Source: Carboxydocella thermautotrophica
GTDB taxonomy: Bacteria; Bacillota; GCA-003054495; Carboxydocellales; Carboxydocellaceae
Assembly: GCA_003054495.1 (NCBI GenBank)
Contig: CP028514.1
Span: 918,501 to 982,500 of the forward strand
DNA: 64,000 nt
Direction: 5' to 3'
Shown: in pieces, positions 24,596 through 32,008 of the stretch
How positions within the stretch are numbered: position 1 is the first letter of the stretch
Layout: the number at the start of each line of letters is the position of its first letter
The notes under the pieces: generated by a model
The model's input: only the letters and a program-made list of their open reading frames with translations
Databases searched by the model: none
What the model was told of the DNA's origin: nothing
Program-made: the position numbers and the translations under genes

Positions 24596-25744
24596 ATGAG
24601 ATATGAGTTATTTGAGAAAATTTATGATATTGATTCGAACATGAATATTAAGGAAATTTTATTAGCTACTATCAAGTCGATAGTACAGGCAATCGGGGAA
24701 AGAGATCGGTATACGAGAAAACATTCAGAGAATGTAGCAGCATATGCTAAGATAATTGCTAATGAGCTAAGACTTTCTCAGGATGAAATCGAAAAGATTT
24801 ATTTGGCGGGATTATTTCATGATATAGGTAAGATAGGGATTCCAGATTATATACTGAATAAGCCGGGGAAATTAAACGATGAAGAATTAATGTTTATCAA
24901 GGAGCATCCTCGAATAGCCTGTCGTATTTTGGAAAGCTTTGATATTTTTAAGGATATTTTACCTGCAATTGAGCAACATCATGAACAGTGGAACGGTAGT
25001 GGATATCCCTTTGGCTTGATTGGGGAATCGATAGATCTAGGGGCAAGAATTATTGCGGTTGCAGATGCCTTTGATGCCATGATTACTGATCGGGTATATA
25101 GAAAGGGAATGAAGCAGGATGAAGCAATAGATAACTTAATCAAAGGTGCCGGTCAACAATGGGATCCTGAAATTGTGGACGTATTTGTCCGCTGGTGGGA
25201 AAAAATGTATAATCCTCAAGGTAAACATGACTGGAAACTAAAATACGTAAGAACTATATACAAGGATTTTTTAAATGATGCAACAGAAGGCAAGGTTATT
25301 CTTTTAGATGAAAGCGATATTGAAAAGTACAAAGAAGATTATAAAGTTTACGGTGAAATGCCAGTTTTATACTATCGGGACCTGATTGAGGCCAGAAAGC
25401 TTTTTAATGAATTTCTGGATCAATTAGATATTAACAAAGAAAAACAGCGTATTTACATTCTTGTTTTTTCAGAACTGGTAAACAATATTTTAAAACATGC
25501 TGAACGCGGTATGGTAGAATGGGGGATTGACAATTTTGATGATTTGGTTTTGACTGTTAATGATTATGGTCCCGGGTTTTTGCTGGAAAAGCTGCCACAA
25601 AGTTTGTTAATCAGTGGTTTTTGTACCACAAATACACTAAAATCAGTTGGATTAGGGTTGCCGTTTGTGTTAAAATATTGTAAAAAGTTAACAATTGCCA
25701 ATTGCTCAGGTGGTACCTTTATTTCTGTAAAGCTGACTAAATAA
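24596..25744 (+). CDS. HD-GYP phosphodiesterase fused to a GHKL ATPase domain
   Basis: 382 residues with two domains. Residues 20-200 form an HD-GYP domain with H43, HD at 75-76 (LFHDIGKIGIP), HHEQWNGSGYP at 128-138 and RIIAVADAFDAM at 151-162; all metal ligands of active c-di-GMP phosphodiesterases appear present. After a linker, residues 265-380 form a histidine-kinase-like ATPase (GHKL) domain with the N-box ELVNNILKHA (293-302), G1 NDYGPGF (322-328) and G2 SVGLGLPF (350-357). This resembles anti-sigma/RsbW-type kinases rather than full sensor kinases, since no phospho-accepting His domain is seen. The pairing is unusual. It suggests that c-di-GMP hydrolysis is linked to a partner-switch kinase. 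Starts 34 nt after cheR. Confidence 0.9.
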   Translation: MRYELFEKIYDIDSNMNIKEILLATIKSIVQAIGERDRYTRKHSENVAAYAKIIANELRLSQDEIEKIYLAGLFHDIGKIGIPDYILNKPGKLNDEELMFIKEHPRIACRILESFDIFKDILPAIEQHHEQWNGSGYPFGLIGESIDLGARIIAVADAFDAMITDRVYRKGMKQDEAIDNLIKGAGQQWDPEIVDVFVRWWEKMYNPQGKHDWKLKYVRTIYKDFLNDATEGKVILLDESDIEKYKEDYKVYGEMPVLYYRDLIEARKLFNEFLDQLDINKEKQRIYILVFSELVNNILKHAERGMVEWGIDNFDDLVLTVNDYGPGFLLEKLPQSLLISGFCTTNTLKSVGLGLPFVLKYCKKLTIANCSGGTFISVKLTK

Positions 25745-25747
25745 ACA

Positions 25748-25775
25748 GACTGTCGGCAAGATGTCGGCAGTCATT
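25748..25775 (+). terminator. Probable terminator after the HD-GYP gene
   Basis: GACTGTCGGCA / TGTCGGCAGTC stem (two G-U pairs) followed by ATTTTGCTTTT. Confidence 0.7.
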
Positions 25776-25799
25776 TTGCTTTTCTGTGTTTGAATTTTC

Positions 25800-26122
25800 A
25801 ACAATTTCACAAAAGAAGCTGTCGAAAAGGGAGAGAATGCCGAGGCCTTAAACGAACTAGTCAGGTCAGGAAAGCAATGCAGAAGGCAAAACGGTAGATG
25901 GATGCTAAAAAAAGAGCTGAAGGACACATTATTGATTCAGCAACCATTCTCCCGCGGGAAGGCTTTGAAGCGTTGCTGGTTTTCGCAGCATTAATCGCAT
26001 TTTTGCGCAAGGCCGGTCAAAGTGACAAGGGGAAATATCTCCTGGCAGCTCAGGGAGTATTGCTGGCAGCGGCAGTAGTAGCTCTGGTCTGGTCCTGGAA
26101 AAACAAACAAGCACAAAACTAA
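25800..26122 (+). pseudogene. Decayed paralogue of the downstream FTR1-type iron permease
   Basis: The stretch aligns piecewise with the gene at 26749. It has GAGAATGCCGAGGCCTTAAA near the first periplasmic repeat, GGCAAAACGGTAGAT, then in one open frame (25898-26122) DSATILPREGFEALLVFAAL and LIAFLRKAGQSDKGKYL, jumping to the C-terminal QGVLLAAAVVALVWSWKNKQ. Most of the periplasmic domain and the inner membrane helices are deleted, so it cannot be functional. A weak hairpin at about 26143-26172 resembles the terminator of the intact gene. Confidence 0.88.
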
Positions 26123-26189
26123 AGCTATTGCCGATAACTTCTAACTCCCTGCTCTGATAGCAGCGAGTTTTATGTTGGTCTGGCATGTT

Positions 26190-26645
26190 TATTGAGCCGA
26201 TGGCTTGAAAGAAACCCTGTCACCTAACCAGCGGGAAGAAAACCCGTAAGCAAGGGCGTTACTAGCCAACAGTAGGATCTATTGGTGCGCCGAAGGGGGA
26301 CTCTAAAACATAGCGCAAGCGAACCGGGGTTGGCTCGTCATGTGAGTAACCTTGAATAAAGTGGGAAAGAGAAAACTGCGGCTGGAAGGCCAAAAGGAAC
26401 GGCTATCGAGGTGACGAAACTGTTGGAGAGTGAGTCCGCTCAGTTGGAGTAGCTTTCGGACAGAATCTGCAGGAGGAGCTGTGTCACCTTCATCACGAAA
26501 TCAAAACCGGCACATATGAACCCAACCTGTATTGCGAGTAGAAATTCCGAAAGCGGACGGGACAAACGTCCGCTTTGGATACCTACTGTAAGAGACAGGG
26601 TAGTCCAGTAAGCCATACTCCAATATGACGTTTACCTACTTTATT
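26190..26645 (+). mobile_element. Remnant of a group II intron with reverse transcriptase traces
   Basis: A GC-richer, gene-free stretch. The first 250 nt look like structured intron RNA (GTTACTAGCCAACAG, GAACCGGGGTTGGCTCG). Further on, the plus strand reads LQEELCHLHHEIKTGTYEP and, after a frameshift, KRPLWIPTVRDRVVQ-stop-AIL. These are RT0/RT1 motifs of intron maturases (usually RPLGIPTVRDRVVQQAIL). It contains a perfect hairpin AAAGCGGACG/CGTCCGCTTT at 26550-26576. Not functional; ends not determined. Confidence 0.7.
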
Positions 26646-26684
26646 TTGTTATAGTACAAATGGACTAAAAAAGGACTATAGCCA

Positions 26685-26713
26685 TTGACAATGACTTTCA
26701 TTAGCAGTATAAT
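26685..26713 (+). promoter_or_regulatory. Strong sigma-A promoter of the iron permease gene
   Basis: Perfect TTGACA, 17-bp spacer, perfect TATAAT, about 36 bp upstream of the start codon. Confidence 0.93.
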
Positions 26714-26718
26714 GCAAT

Positions 26719-26733
26719 TGAAAATCATTATCA
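26719..26733 (+). promoter_or_regulatory. Fur box
   Basis: TGAAAATCATTATCA matches the 7-1-7 Fur consensus TGATAATnATTATCA at all but one defined position. It lies just behind the -10 box, where bound Fur-Fe(II) blocks transcription. A second, weaker half-match (TGACAATGACTTTCA) overlaps the -35 region. Confidence 0.9.
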
Positions 26734-26748
26734 TAAGGAGGAACAACA

Positions 26749-28554
26749 ATGAAAGTCAAACAATGGCTAGCGGCATTAGGGGTGTCCACCATTTTGCTTA
26801 CAACCAGCTCCGTCTGGGCTGCAACAAAAATGCCAGCAGAAGCTACTGCCAAAATCCCGGCTTTATTGCGTGTCCTGGAGGAAACGGAAGAGGCGGTAAA
26901 AAAGGGTGAAAATACCGAGGCTTTAAAGGAAATCAAGGAATTTTATGAGCTATACGAAGGAATTGAAACCCAGGTCAAGGCAGTAGCTGCTAAAGAACAT
27001 GAGAAAATTGAGGAACATGTGGATGAGGTTAAAAAACTGCTGGCTGCCAAGCAGGTGAAAAGTGAAGAGGTAGAGCAACATCTTGAAGCGATTGCCGGTG
27101 AATTAAAAGAACTGTCCGGCCAGGAAGATGCTGCTGAAGGTAAGACAGTAGATGTGGCTGCCAAACAAAAAGAGTTAAAGGAAATCTTCGAAAAAGCGGA
27201 AGCAGCCGCAAAGGCAGGAGATTGGAATAAAGTAAAAGAGGAAATCGGGGAATTTTATCTGGGCTATGAAACCATTGAGAAACAGGTAGAGGTATCTAAC
27301 CGGGAAGCCCATGAAGCTATTGAAGCAGGAGTAGATGAGATTAAATCCCTGTTGGCCCAGAATCCGGTTTCCGCAGAGAAGGTAAAAGAGGCCCTGGAAA
27401 AAATCGAATCCGGACTGGTTGCCATCGCACCGGCTGAGCAGAAAGCTGAAGGCAAAGTTAAAGTGCTGGCTGAGTTGCAGGAAAAACTGGAAGCAGCTTT
27501 GAAAGCTGTGGAAGAACAAAACTGGGAGAAAGCCAAAGCTGAACTGGCAGAATTCTATGAGAAATATGAAGTAATTGAGGCAGAAGTCAAAGCCAGTCAG
27601 AAAGGCTTGCACGAACAAATTGAAAATACCCTGGATGAAGCCAAGAAACTTTTAGCAACTTCTGCTCCTGAACAGGGAAAAATCAAGGAAAAGATAGAAG
27701 CCCTTGAGGCCCTGGTCAAGCAACTGAAAGAAGAAAAAGCCCCAGGGGAAGAAGCTCAGGTCCAAAAAGGCAATATGAGTGGCATAATCGATTCCGCCAC
27801 TATTCTACTGCGGGAAGGTTTCGAGGCCTTGCTGGTGTTTGCAGCTTTACTGGCTTTTTTGCGCAAGGCTGGACAAAATGACAAAGTGAAATATCTTTAT
27901 GCTGGCGCTATCCTCGGTGTTGTGGCCTCTTTCCTGGTGGCGTGGGTCTTTGGTGCAGCCTTTACTGCCAATGTGGCTAACCGGGAAATCGCTGAAGGGG
28001 TAATTTCTCTTATCGCAGCTGGCATGTTGTTCTATGTAAGTTACTGGTTAATCAGCAAAGCCAATGCTGAACAGTGGCAAAAATATATTTCCGGTCAGAC
28101 GCAGGCGTCCCTGGCGCAAAATAATGTCCTGTCCCTGGCTTTTGTAGCCTTTCTGGCGGTATTCCGGGAAGGATTTGAAACAGTTCTGTTTTACGCTGCC
28201 CTGATCCCTCAGATTGGCTGGGCCAGTGCTGGTACCGGTATGGTTATTGCCACTGCCGCTCTGGCGGCTGTTGCCGTTGCCATTTTCGTCTTCGGGATGA
28301 AGGTTCCCATTAAACCTTTCTTCACCATTACCGGGGTCTTGCTCTATTATCTGGCCTTTAAATTTACCGGAGTGGGGATTCACGAATTGCAGGAAGGAAA
28401 GGTTGTTGGTGAAACGATCATTCCCTGGATTCCCAAAGTGCAAGGGATTGGCCTGTATCCTTCCATGGAATCCCTGGCAGCCCAGGGCCTATTGCTGGCA
28501 GCTGCTGTAATAGCATTAATCTGGGTATTAAAGAACAAACCTGCCCAGAATTAG
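26749..28554 (+). CDS. FTR1-family iron permease with repeated extracytoplasmic helical domain
   Basis: Predicted high-affinity iron importer, 601 residues. A signal peptide (WLAALGVSTILLTTSSVWA, residues 5-23) is followed by three diverged 85-110 residue helical repeats. Each starts with the pattern EFYELYEGIE / EFYLGYETIE / EFYEKYEVIE, rich in Glu and probably metal binding. From about residue 343 the membrane part has seven helices with two REGFE motifs (REGFEALLVFA and REGFETVLF), the iron-handling motif of FTR1/EfeU permeases. Preceded by a strong promoter, a Fur box and an AAGGAGG site, so it is induced by iron limitation. Ferrous uptake with a partner EfeO-like function built into the same chain is inferred. 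Confidence 0.92.
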   Translation: MKVKQWLAALGVSTILLTTSSVWAATKMPAEATAKIPALLRVLEETEEAVKKGENTEALKEIKEFYELYEGIETQVKAVAAKEHEKIEEHVDEVKKLLAAKQVKSEEVEQHLEAIAGELKELSGQEDAAEGKTVDVAAKQKELKEIFEKAEAAAKAGDWNKVKEEIGEFYLGYETIEKQVEVSNREAHEAIEAGVDEIKSLLAQNPVSAEKVKEALEKIESGLVAIAPAEQKAEGKVKVLAELQEKLEAALKAVEEQNWEKAKAELAEFYEKYEVIEAEVKASQKGLHEQIENTLDEAKKLLATSAPEQGKIKEKIEALEALVKQLKEEKAPGEEAQVQKGNMSGIIDSATILLREGFEALLVFAALLAFLRKAGQNDKVKYLYAGAILGVVASFLVAWVFGAAFTANVANREIAEGVISLIAAGMLFYVSYWLISKANAEQWQKYISGQTQASLAQNNVLSLAFVAFLAVFREGFETVLFYAALIPQIGWASAGTGMVIATAALAAVAVAIFVFGMKVPIKPFFTITGVLLYYLAFKFTGVGIHELQEGKVVGETIIPWIPKVQGIGLYPSMESLAAQGLLLAAAVIALIWVLKNKPAQN

Positions 28555-28562
28555 GTTAATTC

Positions 28563-28597
28563 AAACTGCTCCCTGCTCAATAAAAGCAGGGAGTTTG
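28563..28597 (+). terminator. Intrinsic terminator after the iron permease gene
   Basis: AAACT-CTCCCTGCT / AGCAGGGAGTTT stem with a 7-nt loop and a T-rich tail. Confidence 0.88.
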
Positions 28598-28674
28598 CTT
28601 TTTGTCTTGCAGATTATGGTGGAATAGTATATACTTTTTTCCATGAACAGTTATTCATTAAGGGGGCAATGTAG

Positions 28675-29601
28675 ATGCAACTGACAGTTCCTACACCTTT
28701 TCCGGTGGGGCCGGTTAACTTATATGCCTTACAGGGGGAAAAGGGTTTTTATTTAATTGATGCCGGGGTGGCGACCCCTGAAGCCCGGCAGCTGATTAAG
28801 GACTGGCTGCCTGCTCCTTTGCAGGGTATACTGGTTACCCATGGCCATCCCGACCATCTGGGGCTGGCAGCGGAAATAGCCCGTGAGCATAATTGTCCGG
28901 TCTACTTAAATGAAGATGAGTTTCAACGATTAAAGGAGCCCGGAAGCCAGGCTCTGGCCAGGGCGGAGCTGCTGATCCAGGGCGGCGTGCCAGGGGAGAT
29001 GCTGGCGGAATTGACGGAAGTTTACCAGAAGTCGCGGCAATCCTATGTAGTGCCTTTGCAGGATGTAGAAGTAAGGGCATTAAAAGCCGGAGATGTTTTT
29101 GAAACGGTACAGGGCCCGCTGGAAACCCTGTTTACTCCCGGACACTCAGCGGGACATTGTTGTTTTTATCTGCGTCAGCATGGAATTCTCTATTCCGGGG
29201 ACCACATTTTAAGCGATATTTCCCCCAATCCTATTCTGGACAAGGGTAAGGATGGCCAGCGGCGGCGGTCAATGCTGGAGTACTTGCAGAGCGTGGAAAT
29301 GGTAGCAGCATTGCCGGTAAAGCTGGTCTATCCGGGACATGGCCAGCCCTTTACTGATCTGGCCGCGGTTCTGGAGCGGTTCCGTGACTATCATCAACAG
29401 CGGGAGCAAACGGTAATGGCAGCCCTGGATATCACGCCCCAAACTCCCTACCAAATAGCTTGCCAGGTGTATCCCGACATGAAGGCCCTGGATGTTTTCC
29501 TGGGCATCTCCAAGGTCTGGGGGCATCTGGACCTGCTAGAACAGGAAGGAAAAGTGACAGTAACCGCTAAAGATAATGTTCACTATTACAACCTCCGTTA
29601 G
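28675..29601 (+). CDS. Metallo-beta-lactamase-fold hydrolase
   Basis: 308 residues. The N-terminal VGPVNLYALQGEKGFYLIDAG strand and ILVTHGHPDHLGLA (H-x-H-x-D-H metal site, about residues 56-62) are followed by FTPGHSAGHCCFYL and LYSGDHILSDISPNP, which supply further metal ligands. A C-terminal winged-helix-like part (YQIACQVYPDMK...KVWGHLDLLEQEGKV) matches the beta-lactamase-associated wHTH of LACTB2-type hydrolases. Substrate unknown; glyoxalase II or thioesterase activities are common in this group. Monocistronic, GGGGG ribosome binding site. Confidence 0.9.
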   Translation: MQLTVPTPFPVGPVNLYALQGEKGFYLIDAGVATPEARQLIKDWLPAPLQGILVTHGHPDHLGLAAEIAREHNCPVYLNEDEFQRLKEPGSQALARAELLIQGGVPGEMLAELTEVYQKSRQSYVVPLQDVEVRALKAGDVFETVQGPLETLFTPGHSAGHCCFYLRQHGILYSGDHILSDISPNPILDKGKDGQRRRSMLEYLQSVEMVAALPVKLVYPGHGQPFTDLAAVLERFRDYHQQREQTVMAALDITPQTPYQIACQVYPDMKALDVFLGISKVWGHLDLLEQEGKVTVTAKDNVHYYNLR

Positions 29602-29692
29602 GGGGCTGTTTTTGGCATTTCATGGACGATTTTCGACCTTTCGGCGAAATGAATATATTTTCAGAAAATAATACTTTACAATCAAAGGAGGG

Positions 29693-29708
29693 GAATGAGC
29701 GTTCATTC
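29693..29708 (+). promoter_or_regulatory. FadR/TetR-type operator upstream of the acyl-CoA ligase gene
   Basis: GAATGAGCGTTCATTC: perfect 6-bp arms GAATGA/TCATTC separated by 4 bp. This fits the fatty-acid repressor FadR operator of Bacillus (TGAATGA...TCATTCA). It lies 19 bp before the start codon of the ligase gene. The TetR regulator encoded just behind the ligase is the likely binder. Confidence 0.75.
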
Positions 29709-29726
29709 ATAGGGAGGTAAGAGACA

Positions 29727-31235
29727 ATGAACTTGCGGGAGAATTTATTTAATAGTGTACAGCAAAGGGGAGAGGCGGAGGCCTATACTTATCTTGGTAA
29801 AACCTGCTCCTACACGGAACTGGGACAGCAGGTAGCCAGGCTGGCGGGTAAATTGCGAGAACTCGGGGTTAAGGAAGATTGTTCTGTAGCTTTGATTTTG
29901 CCCAATTCGGCGGAATTTCTCATCACCTATTATGCTGTGGTTAGCCTGGGTGCCCGTGTGATTCCCATTAATCCCCTTTATACCAGAGATGAGATCGGCT
30001 ATATTCTGATGGACAGTCAGTCTATCGGGGTTGTGACTTTACCACAGATTGCTGCAGCTTTGCTGGAGTATAGAGCTTACTTGCCGCATTTGAGCTGGAT
30101 AATTGCCTGTGGAGAAAAGGTAGAGGGGGCCATTAGCTGGGCTGAGGCTTTAGAGGCAGTGCCTTTAACCAGCTGGCAGGAGCTACATGAAGATGATGTA
30201 GCGGTAATCCTCTACACCTCTGGCACCACCGGGAAGCCGAAGGGAGCTATGCTCACTCATAAAAATCTTTGTTCCAATGCAGAGTCATTACGGCATTATG
30301 TCCGGGCTACTGCAGATGATCGTTTTGTAGTTGTTTTGCCTATGTTCCATGTGTTTTGCATGACTGTCTGCATGAATATGGCCGTACTGGTAGGAAGTCC
30401 GATGTATATCCTGCCCAAATTCTCACCAGCTGAAGTGGTAAATGTGATCAGGGACTGGCAGGCAACAGTCTTTGCCGGGGTGCCGACGATGTACAATTTT
30501 ATTATGCAAATTCCTAACGCTCGTCCGGAAGATTTTCGCAGTTTGCGGCTGGCCATTTCCGGGGGAGCTTCTTTGCCGGTAGAGCTGTTGCGCAATTTCG
30601 AAGCCAAATTCCGGACTATTATTCTGGAAGGTTATGGGCTCTCTGAAGCAAGTCCGGTAGTGTCCTTCAACCCCATTGATGGGGCCCGCAAACCTGGGTC
30701 CATTGGTTTGACCATTCCAGGGGTGGAGGTAAAAATTGTGGATGACAATGACCGCGAACTACCGGCAGGAGAAGTAGGAGAACTGGTTGTAAAGGGACCG
30801 AATGTCATGGCCGGTTATTTCAATAATCCAGCAGCTACGGCGGAAGCCCTGCGGAACGGCTGGCTGCATACCGGCGATTTAGCCCGGCGGGATGAAGAGG
30901 GTTATCTCTATATTGTAGACCGCAAAAAGGACATGGTCATCGTTGGTGGCTACAATGTTTATCCCCGGGAAGTGGAAGAGGTCTTATATCAGATACCCCA
31001 GGTGCTAGAAGCGGCGGTAATCGGTGTGCCAGATCCGGATTATGGTGAAGCGGTAGTGGCCTTTGTCGCTACTAAAGCTGGTCAAACTTTAACTGAGGAA
31101 GAGGTTTTAGAGCATTGTCGCCAGCATTTGGCTAAATATAAAGTGCCGGCCAAAATAATTATTACGCCGGAGCTTCCCAAAAACAGCACTGGCAAAATTT
31201 TGCGGCGGGTGTTGAAAGAGCAGCTCGGGGCTTGA
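29727..31235 (+). CDS. Acyl-CoA synthetase (AMP-forming, long-chain fatty acid-CoA ligase type)
   Basis: Activates fatty acids with ATP and CoA. 502 residues with the ANL-superfamily motifs: P-loop YTSGTTGKPKGAMLTHKNL, A5 EGYGLSEASPVV, A7 LHTGDLARRDEEGYLY, A8 DRKKDMVIVGGYNVYPREVE and the catalytic Lys in LPKNSTGKILRR. Length is typical. A FadR-like palindrome in front of it and a TetR regulator behind it (65 nt gap) point to induction by fatty acyl-CoA. GGGAGG ribosome binding site. Confidence 0.93.
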   Translation: MNLRENLFNSVQQRGEAEAYTYLGKTCSYTELGQQVARLAGKLRELGVKEDCSVALILPNSAEFLITYYAVVSLGARVIPINPLYTRDEIGYILMDSQSIGVVTLPQIAAALLEYRAYLPHLSWIIACGEKVEGAISWAEALEAVPLTSWQELHEDDVAVILYTSGTTGKPKGAMLTHKNLCSNAESLRHYVRATADDRFVVVLPMFHVFCMTVCMNMAVLVGSPMYILPKFSPAEVVNVIRDWQATVFAGVPTMYNFIMQIPNARPEDFRSLRLAISGGASLPVELLRNFEAKFRTIILEGYGLSEASPVVSFNPIDGARKPGSIGLTIPGVEVKIVDDNDRELPAGEVGELVVKGPNVMAGYFNNPAATAEALRNGWLHTGDLARRDEEGYLYIVDRKKDMVIVGGYNVYPREVEEVLYQIPQVLEAAVIGVPDPDYGEAVVAFVATKAGQTLTEEEVLEHCRQHLAKYKVPAKIIITPELPKNSTGKILRRVLKEQLGA

Positions 31236-31299
31236 CAAATGGCCTTTCCTTGGCTAACATGATAGAGAACCAGAAAAATGATTGGGTGGGGGCAGAGAG

Positions 31300-31887
31300 A
31301 TGGCAAAGAAAAAGGGAGAGAAGTATGAGGCCATCCTCGATGCTGCGGTAAAAGTGATTGCTGCCAATGGCTATGCCAACTCCCAGGTCAGCAAGATTGC
31401 CCGGGAAGCCGGGGTAGCCGATGGAACCATTTATCTCTATTTCGACAGCAAAGAGGAAATTCTCATTGATTTGTTCAATGAGTTTATGGGCCAGTTTATT
31501 GAAGAAGTGCGCCAGGAAATCGCAGCAATGCCGGATGTGGTTAGCAAACTGCGTAAACTGGTGGAGGCTCATCTGACCAAGCTGGAAGCCAGTCCGGATC
31601 TGGCCACAGTCACCCAGGTGGAATTGCGCCAGTCCGACCCGCGCTTGCGCCTGGCTCTAGGGGAAACCCTGCGCGGTTATTTCCGTTTGATCGAAGAGCT
31701 GATTGAAGAAGGGAAGGCCCAGGGGGTTTTTGCCCCTGATCTGAATAAATATCTGGCCCGGCAAATGATCTTTGGCACCCTGGATGATATTGTTACTCGC
31801 TGGGTCTGGAGCCGTCGCCATTACAGTCTGGCGGCCCAGGTACCACAGGTTTTCCAAATGCTGCTACACGGTCTTTGTGGCCGTTAG
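31300..31887 (+). CDS. TetR/AcrR-family regulator (FadR-like)
   Basis: 195 residues. N-terminal helix-turn-helix ILDAAVKVIAANGYANSQVS, then KIAREAGVADGTIYLYFDSKEEIL, with the TetR_C_4-like ligand domain (QVELRQSDPRLRLALGETLR) of the Bacillus FadR type. Such proteins release DNA on binding long-chain acyl-CoA. ATG at 31300 is chosen since the conserved part begins there; six upstream codons are possible from 31282 but unsupported. It probably controls the preceding acyl-CoA ligase gene through the palindrome at 29693. Confidence 0.88.
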   Translation: MAKKKGEKYEAILDAAVKVIAANGYANSQVSKIAREAGVADGTIYLYFDSKEEILIDLFNEFMGQFIEEVRQEIAAMPDVVSKLRKLVEAHLTKLEASPDLATVTQVELRQSDPRLRLALGETLRGYFRLIEELIEEGKAQGVFAPDLNKYLARQMIFGTLDDIVTRWVWSRRHYSLAAQVPQVFQMLLHGLCGR

Positions 31888-31916
31888 CATATACCTACCC
31901 CCTATCTTTTCGGTTT

Positions 31917-31939
31917 GGCCCCTTTCGGGCCGTTTTTTC
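31917..31939 (+). terminator. Intrinsic terminator after the TetR regulator gene
   Basis: GGCCC / GGGCC stem with a 6-nt loop followed by GTTTTTTC. Confidence 0.8.
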
Positions 31940-32008
31940 TTTCAGGCAGGAATACGGGCCAGGATGATGAATTATACTAAGCAGAAGATAAAGAAAGGAG
32001 TTGGCCGG

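Noticed and set aside
25898-26122. A separate 74-residue membrane protein gene
   Set aside because: It joins two distant parts of the FTR1 permease with the middle missing; it is a deletion remnant rather than a gene.
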